Shown: one piece after another, positions 58,108 to 64,000 of the stretch | How the letters are laid out: the number at the start of each line of letters is the position of its first letter | How positions within the stretch are numbered: the first letter of the stretch is position 1 | NCBI RefSeq assembly: GCF_963678635.1 | Contig: NC_087068.1 | Coordinates: 9,246,027 to 9,310,026 of the forward strand | DNA length: 64,000 nt | Reading direction: 5' to 3' | Source: Symsagittifera roscoffensis | Lineage: Eukaryota; Xenacoelomorpha; Acoela; Convolutidae | Translations under genes and position numbers: made by a program | Notes under the pieces: model-generated | What the model saw: only the letters and a program-made list of their open reading frames with translations | The model's database searches: none | Told to the model about the DNA's origin: nothing

Positions 58108-59270
58108 AAAACAAAAAGAGATAAAAAACTTAAACCTTAAACACTCACAGACAAAAGAAGACATAAAGTGAAGAGTGCTAGACAATGTCAAAAATCTCAA
58201 ATGAACTAAGAAAATGAACTCACGAACTAAGAAGTCAAAAATCTCGTCAAAAATCTCAAGTGAACTAAGAAAATGAACTCACACACTAAGAAAATGAACT
58301 CAAATTTCGTGCAAAAAGAACTGCAAATTTATTAATAAAAAAAAGTTTTTTTTTATAAATTTAATTATACCAGGACCAGCACAAACTGTTCTCAATTTTT
58401 TTAGTTGAGCTAATTTACTGACCTCGCGTGCCCTTGCTTTAACACTGTCTGTTTTTTTTTCTAAGGATCGAAAAACTTATAATATGAAATGTATTAATAT
58501 ACATTTCAGAGGATCAGATTTCTGATCTAAGGATCAAAAAACGGATAAAAATTATTAATGAACAAATCGTTTCAAATTGAATTGAGGCAAATTTTTGGTC
58601 TTGTTGGTAAAACTACGAGACGATGAAACCAGCATTGTGTGAGATGGGATGAAATGTGGAAAAAAAAATGAAAACGAAATGTTTTTTTTTTATAGATTAT
58701 GTGAGCATTTTTTCAATCAAAACTTTTGAATTGGTCTGAAAACGCTGATGTCAGAAATTTCATAACGTTTTCTTGTCTCCACTTTTCAAAAAAATGTTGA
58801 ATAATTAAGCTTGATTGTTTTTTTATTGATTCAAACCTCGCAATGATAGTTTTACCAATAAAATATGCACCATTGAAGATATCGACTCCAAATTAAAAAA
58901 GAGTTTTTAATTATTGTTTTTGTTTGTAAATTTCTAGGGGTTCAGAATGCGTTGGGCTAATCTATACGTGCTTTGAAGATTGTACATATGATGCTGATAG
59001 CATAACGCAATTTATTTATGCATGGCGATTATTTTGCTCAATAAAATCGCTTCAAATTGAATTGAGGCAAGCTAATCAGTCGTAATCATTTTGCACTTCC
59101 CAAATTTTGACATTTGATTTTCGATACTGTCAAAATTTTATGGTATTCAAAAATTCTTTGACTAAAAGTTTTTCAATACCGATTAAGGAGCAGTTTTTAT
59201 ATAGGAGCAGATGATCTTATTCTGTCTGTTCTTTCGTTCTACGCTCTTTTGTTTTTGGCTGATCAGTAGT
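58108..59270. other. Host intergenic DNA with short repeats
   Basis: An imperfect tandem repeat of CTAAGAAAATGAACTCA and AAAAATCTCAA occurs at about 58189-58312. TCAAATTGAATTGAGGCAA occurs twice, near 58572 and 59051. No gene seen. Confidence 0.45.
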
Positions 59271-59483
59271 ATTGTATCGTGTCCCGGATCCTAAGGGGGG
59301 GTCCTTCCTAAGGGGGGGGGGGGTCCTCACGTAAAGCAAAATCCTAGGAAAGGGGTCCTTAATTTTTTGGAGGACCCCTATCCTAGGATTTTGTAAATGA
59401 TCGCAAGTTCCCACCCCTAAAGTAAAAGACCCCCTCCTTAGAATCTTGTTAAGCTGAGCTCAACAACCGGGACGCGATACAAT
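59271..59483. mobile_element. 213-bp MITE with 17-bp terminal inverted repeats
   Basis: ATTGTATCGTGTCCCGG (59271-59287) is matched in inverse orientation by CCGGGACGCGATACAAT (59467-59483) with one mismatch. The interior is GC-rich and itself contains an inverted pair (AAAATCCTAGGA and TCCTAGGATTTT) around GGGGTCC/GGACCCC. No coding capacity. No clear target duplication was identified. Confidence 0.65.
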
Positions 59484-59860
59484 AATTCCTTCTAATTCCT
59501 TTGAAAGCGGTCCCTTTTCCCGCGATAATTAAAATTAATCGTCCTAATTCCTGAACTTTTCTTTTTTCGTCCTAGTTTCATGTGGATATCATTTCCTGGC
59601 TTTCTTTCTTTTCGTCAAAGATTTGTCATGCTATTAAAGTTTGTTATTCAAAACAAGCCTAAGGATTTCACACATTTGTTTGAATTAACACTTGGTTTGC
59701 GTCTACTAGTTTATTTGCCTGAAGCTATTTATGTTAAAACAGTGATTGAGCTCAATACGAGTATTTATTAGTTGTAAATTGGTAAAAACCAAAACATATA
59801 CAAGTCGAAGTATAAAAAGGACGAACAGTAAAAATCATCTGAAAATATATGTTTCAGACT

Positions 59861-62800
59861 TTAATGTTTATTGTTTTGGTTTTCTTTGCGCTGTTTTTTA
59901 GATGGTCGTTCTTCTGAAGCTTCAGATAAAATAAATGGGTTTTTTATAGGGGGACGTTCACGGACTCGGCTACTAGAAGCTTCTTCTTCTTCTTGCAGCT
60001 CTGCTTCTGAGTAGGGCCGCTGTAAAAATCCCCAATCCGGAAGTGTAAAATCGGGAGAACTGTTATCAGTTTCATTGTATGAGTTGGCCCACTCGGTGTC
60101 CATGTAAATGTCTTCTAGAAAAGCATTTTCTTCAGCGGCTTTATGGACAAAGGGCACTGTCGAAATTCCGTCGAAAAGTAGAAAACGTTTTGAGTCGAAT
60201 GGTGATAATGCAAGTTTGTTTTGTTTCACTGTCATATTGGTGTGACCTTTCGAAACTATATTATAGTTGTACACTCTCATTGTTTTTCCAGTGAATAATG
60301 TGTCCCTGAAGGTTTGGTGGACCAGTTCTCTCTGTGCACTCCGTTTAATTCCTTTGGCACTCAATTTTTGAGTGCCTTCTAAACAGAAGCAAAATTATTA
60401 TTCTTTTCTACAACGTTGGGGATAGCTTCATTTCACTTCAGCAACTCAATTTATACCGAACAAAATTTGATTCATTTTACCAAAAAAGAGGAGAAGACTC
60501 TAAGTTATGATTAAAAAAGAGGAAAAAAGAGGGAATATGTTGTCAGATAAATCAACGTTTAGGCAACATTGTATAATGTTGCCTAAATCAGCTAAATGCC
60601 CATAGTTTAATGCAACAAATTAAGGGGTGTAGGTAGGTTGGTGGTGGTATTTTTGTTCTGTAAAAGGTAGGAATGGGGGGTGGAAGGGTGGCATAAATTT
60701 TATTTACCATTAAGGACGACCGAGTATAGTTTCGGTTTTAGGGCGATGAATTCTCTGATCGGCTTCCCACCAGTCTCGTCTTTGAACTTCAGCACAACTT
60801 TCTTGTTGGTATCCTCGAACAAGAAATGGTCCTTATCGTAATTTGAAAAGTCGAAATCAGCTTTTATTTTCTCCAAGTCTCGGTAAACGTCATCAGTTTT
60901 TATAGCGTAAATAAAGCTATCCGTGTCGGAGTAAAGGAGTTCCAAGTTTAGATTTGGTTTCATTTTTTGATAATGAAACTGAAACATGAAACGCTTGGCG
61001 AGGTCTAGGATGGTCGCACCAACTATCATAGGTTTATCCCACAATATTTTTGTTACTGAAAAGCTAATTGTGGCTAATTGATCGTCAATGATTTGAAAGC
61101 TTTTCATTGTGCTCAGAGCTGTTTTTTGTAAAAGTTCTCTCTCATTCCTTACAATCTCCAGCTTCTTTCTTCCTAACTTAGACTCCATTGTCTTACCGAA
61201 AGCTGAATTAACAATTAGCTTGTAGAAGTTCTCCTGGAGTTTATTTACCGCGGCTTTTCGTAGGCGGGTGTTGAGGTCGACAAAGGGTGCCATCCAGTGA
61301 CTTTGGCGGAACTGAAGAACTTTTCCGAGGTGAGTTATTTTCATTCCCAGCTCATGGTACAATTTTAGGGTAAGGTAGTGCAAAACATAACCTTCTTTAG
61401 GATGCAAGGTCTGTAGAAACATTGGCACTTTTGGCAGTGTGGTGATTCCCAATTTTCCCAACATGTCGACTTGCTCGTTGCTCATTGCACCGATGTCCAC
61501 TACTTCACGAGAGGGGGCAAGGGGGTAATCAGCAAAGAAGTCGTGAAGCTCTTCGGGTATGGTTAAATTGACTTCAACTATATAACCCCACTCTGAGGTT
61601 TCGCTGGTGAGCAGTATGTCTGCCAGACTTTTTTCAACTATTGAAAAATCGTTTAAGGGCAAAGGGCAGTGTTTCATTATCCCCCCGTACAAAATGTTTG
61701 CATCAATATTGAGGATGTAGCTTGATGGTTCTGAGGGCGAAAAATCGTCGAGGTATTTATTGTTTGCTTTGTAAAATCGGCGCGCGTAAACCGACGACAT
61801 GCCTCCTCGTATCATTCGCTGCACAAGGTCTAGATGTTCACGGTCCGTTAAGAGTTTCAGTTCGGGCTGACAAACTTATAGAAAGGCGTCCCCGGAAAGG
61901 TTACTTGCCGTGAAGTAACAGGCGCAATCCAGCCCGTATGTTTGATAGCAAACTTCACGAAAAGCTTCGAAAACGGAAGCAAGCAATAGCACATCTGTAG
62001 TCAAGTACAAGTCGTGGTAATCACCAAGTGAGCCACACTTCAGTTCGGTGAAAACTTTAAGGGCATGATTGTACTCGCTTCTTGAAACACTCACATCCCC
62101 TCCTGTTAGACTATTTTTCCACATTGCTCGTGGGGGAAGGCGAGTTTCTCGGAATTTTTCGAATGAGTTGAATTATGAGTAGGGGTAATGCCCTTTCTGT
62201 TTCAACAGACTGACTTTTTCACGTGAGTGGCCGAGTTTTTCAAAATAGTTCTCCAGCAGAAAAAACTTTTCGTTGGGCAAACTATTGACAAGTTTTGCCA
62301 ACGATGCTAGCATGAACCTATACGAATCGATTAATCTCAGATTTTCGTAGAGTTTTTTGATTTTTCCGTTTTTGTCCGTGTACGTTTTTATGTAGACTGA
62401 GATTGTCAAGGATATATATTTTTCTTCAGATGCGGGTATTACGGAAAAAAGTGTTTTCCGAATCGCTTTTTGCCAGCGCTTTGATTATAAAGTGTAAATC
62501 ATAATTTGACAAATTATGAGCTACCACTGGAATGTAATTTGTTGTTTTTCTATTAACGTTACACTCATTGTGTGCCCAACCCAGAAACTTGTTGGTGTAA
62601 TGGCAATGATCAAGTACCACTTGATCATTAGCGGAAAAATCATTCTCGCATATCCAACAAATTGTAGCATCTTCCCGTTCCTGGTCTGTTATACCAGTGA
62701 AAGTGTAATATTTCCTTTTTTTTACGTAAATTTGTCTCGCTAACGATTCAAGGGAGCTAATTAGCTCTTCCATCACATTCGGTCCTCTTTTAAGCTCAAA

Positions 62801-64000
62801 CTTTAACAGGCATATTTTCCCAAATTCGATTACTGCTAACGCGTAGCCGCACGGTTGATGGATTTCAATTGTTTGCGTGCTAGATTTTTGCGGATCAGGT
62901 TGCGGTCCGTATACTGGTAAGAGCAGTGACTCCAAATCAAAGTAGATTACTCTGGGTACGTACCAACGAGCTGTTAAGTTTTTGAACTTGTGGTCATCTT
63001 TTCCCGAATTGGGCATTGTTATGACAACATCTTCGTCTTGGTAGCACAGTTCTTGATGTCTTCTCAGAGTTTCGAATGAAGCGCATGTGTGGAAACATTT
63101 GCGACAAATCTCAGACTGAAATCGGTGCACTTTGTGCCGCACGTACTCGACCAGTTTCTGGAGATCACTTATCAACACATAGTGATATTTTGATCCATCT
63201 GTCAGCAGCAACAAGTCCACAATCAGGCTAGTAGTGAATTTGCTCGATACTCTTATGGGCAACAATTCGCCATCGTTGTACCTGAACAGAAAAATAATTT
63301 TTATACCTAGGTTTGGAATGAAATAAAAAGGGTGTTTGAATAGGTGAAGAACATTATTGAAGGAATTTTAAAATTTTTAGAAGGCAATTAGAATTTTCTT
63401 ACCGGAAGACGTTGATTTGACAATTGTTCAACTTTTCAAATCTGTCCATATCCATCAGACCCATTGGCAATTCGTATTCCCCATTGATTTTCACAATTCC
63501 TTCTTTGTCGAGATTGTAGGTTGAGACTTTGTTTTTCTCCAGCCACCGTCTAGATGTGGGGTAGAGGGCCGGCTCATTCACATTGTGATATGCGGCAACA
63601 AAGCAGTAGAGAAAGCCACGGTCATCATCTTTAGTGTTGATATTTGTGAGCAGAGTAGATGCTGCGCTGAGTGCATCAGGTAGCTCGAGGTAGGATCCTG
63701 CTCTTATTGGTGAGAAGGCCGCGAAACTGATTTGCAATTTTTCAATTCTGTCAAGAATCCATCCGCTACCATGAGAAGAGAACGAATTGATTTGGTTGAC
63801 CATATGTTCAATCAGTTCCAAGAATTGAACCCCAGCTATTCCCTCGAAGTACACTGTCAATGTCTTAGTGTTCAGAAACAGCATGGTCCTTTCGAAGTTT
63901 CCACTGTCCCCGTCTTGCACAGTGGGAATTTTGATCAATCCCACTTTCACGTGGAATTGCACCTTGTTCGGACCCTCTTTGACCCTTTCCAGTATAAGAG
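59861..64000 (-). pseudogene. Polinton-type protein-primed DNA polymerase B with endonuclease VII-like insertion, broken and partial
   Basis: Minus-strand coding runs in from beyond the window end. Three exons are visible: ...64000-63403 (donor GTAAGA), 63281-60708 (acceptor TGTTCAG, donor GTAAAT) and 60378-59861 (acceptor TTGTTTAG). Visible in order are FDLESL (exonuclease I motif, about 62945), an HNH-type zinc segment (CWICENDF and LDHCHYTN, about 62660-62570) like endonuclease VII, NLSNYDLHF (exonuclease II), YLTTD (exonuclease III, about 62010), DANILYGG (polymerase A, about 61710), NSAFGKTMES (motif B) and YSDTDSF (motif C, about 60930). Breaks are a one-base frameshift in a T run near 62450, TAA at 62175-62173 and TAA at 61878-61876. 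The polymerase motifs themselves survive. No other Polinton genes are visible in the window. Confidence 0.85.

Overview
The window is AT-rich nuclear DNA from an invertebrate animal. It contains multi-exon genes with GT-AG introns, Ty3/gypsy-type retroelements with envelope genes, Helentron-like short repeats, and a decayed Polinton-type DNA polymerase. I see no bacterial features and cannot name the species from sequence alone.

Region 1 (1-18716, minus strand) is a giant LTR retroelement of at least 18.7 kb. The first 211 bases of the window are repeated exactly at 18506-18716, so the window opens inside its 3' LTR. In transcriptional order it carries a leader with two hairpin repeats, a basic 155-aa ORF, a short ORF overlapping an ATG-less gag frame, gag-protease, an in-frame UAA, pol (RT, RNase H, integrase), two small hydrophobic ORFs, an ATG-less 378-codon Pro/Ser/Thr-rich frame, an 872-aa envelope-like glycoprotein and a 601-aa protein of unknown function. 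Several junctions are stop/start overlaps.

Region 2 (18717-21757) is host DNA with a three-exon minus-strand gene for a disordered acidic protein. Its stop codon lies in the terminus of a dispersed repeat.

Region 3 (21758-37537, plus strand) is a complete 15.8-kb LTR retroelement with identical 402-bp LTRs and a TTTAT target duplication. Gag and pol are joined by an A_AAA_AAC slippery heptamer that directly precedes the gag stop. Pol ends in a macrodomain resembling the TARG1/OARD1 ADP-ribosyl hydrolases. Downstream are a small ORF and an envelope with a furin-type site and fusion-peptide-like segment. Between pol and env lies a five-exon gene on the opposite strand that encodes an integrase-like H2C2 zinc-binding region followed by an OTU-like protease domain. 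This set (macrodomain, OTU-like protease, fusogen and an antisense gene with introns) is the most unusual system in the window. Each LTR also contains a 33-A tract flanked by an 11-bp duplication just after AATAAA, as if a poly(A) tail had been copied into it.

Region 4 (37538-59860) is host DNA rich in short non-autonomous repeats: a family with subterminal inverted repeats and a covarying 3' hairpin, foldback elements, a MITE and a 778-bp tandem duplication. It contains one convincing gene, a three-exon plus-strand gene (50434-54224, 484 aa).

Region 5 (59861-64000, minus strand) is a protein-primed family B DNA polymerase with an endonuclease VII-like insertion. It has two introns, one frameshift and two nonsense codons, and it runs off the window end.
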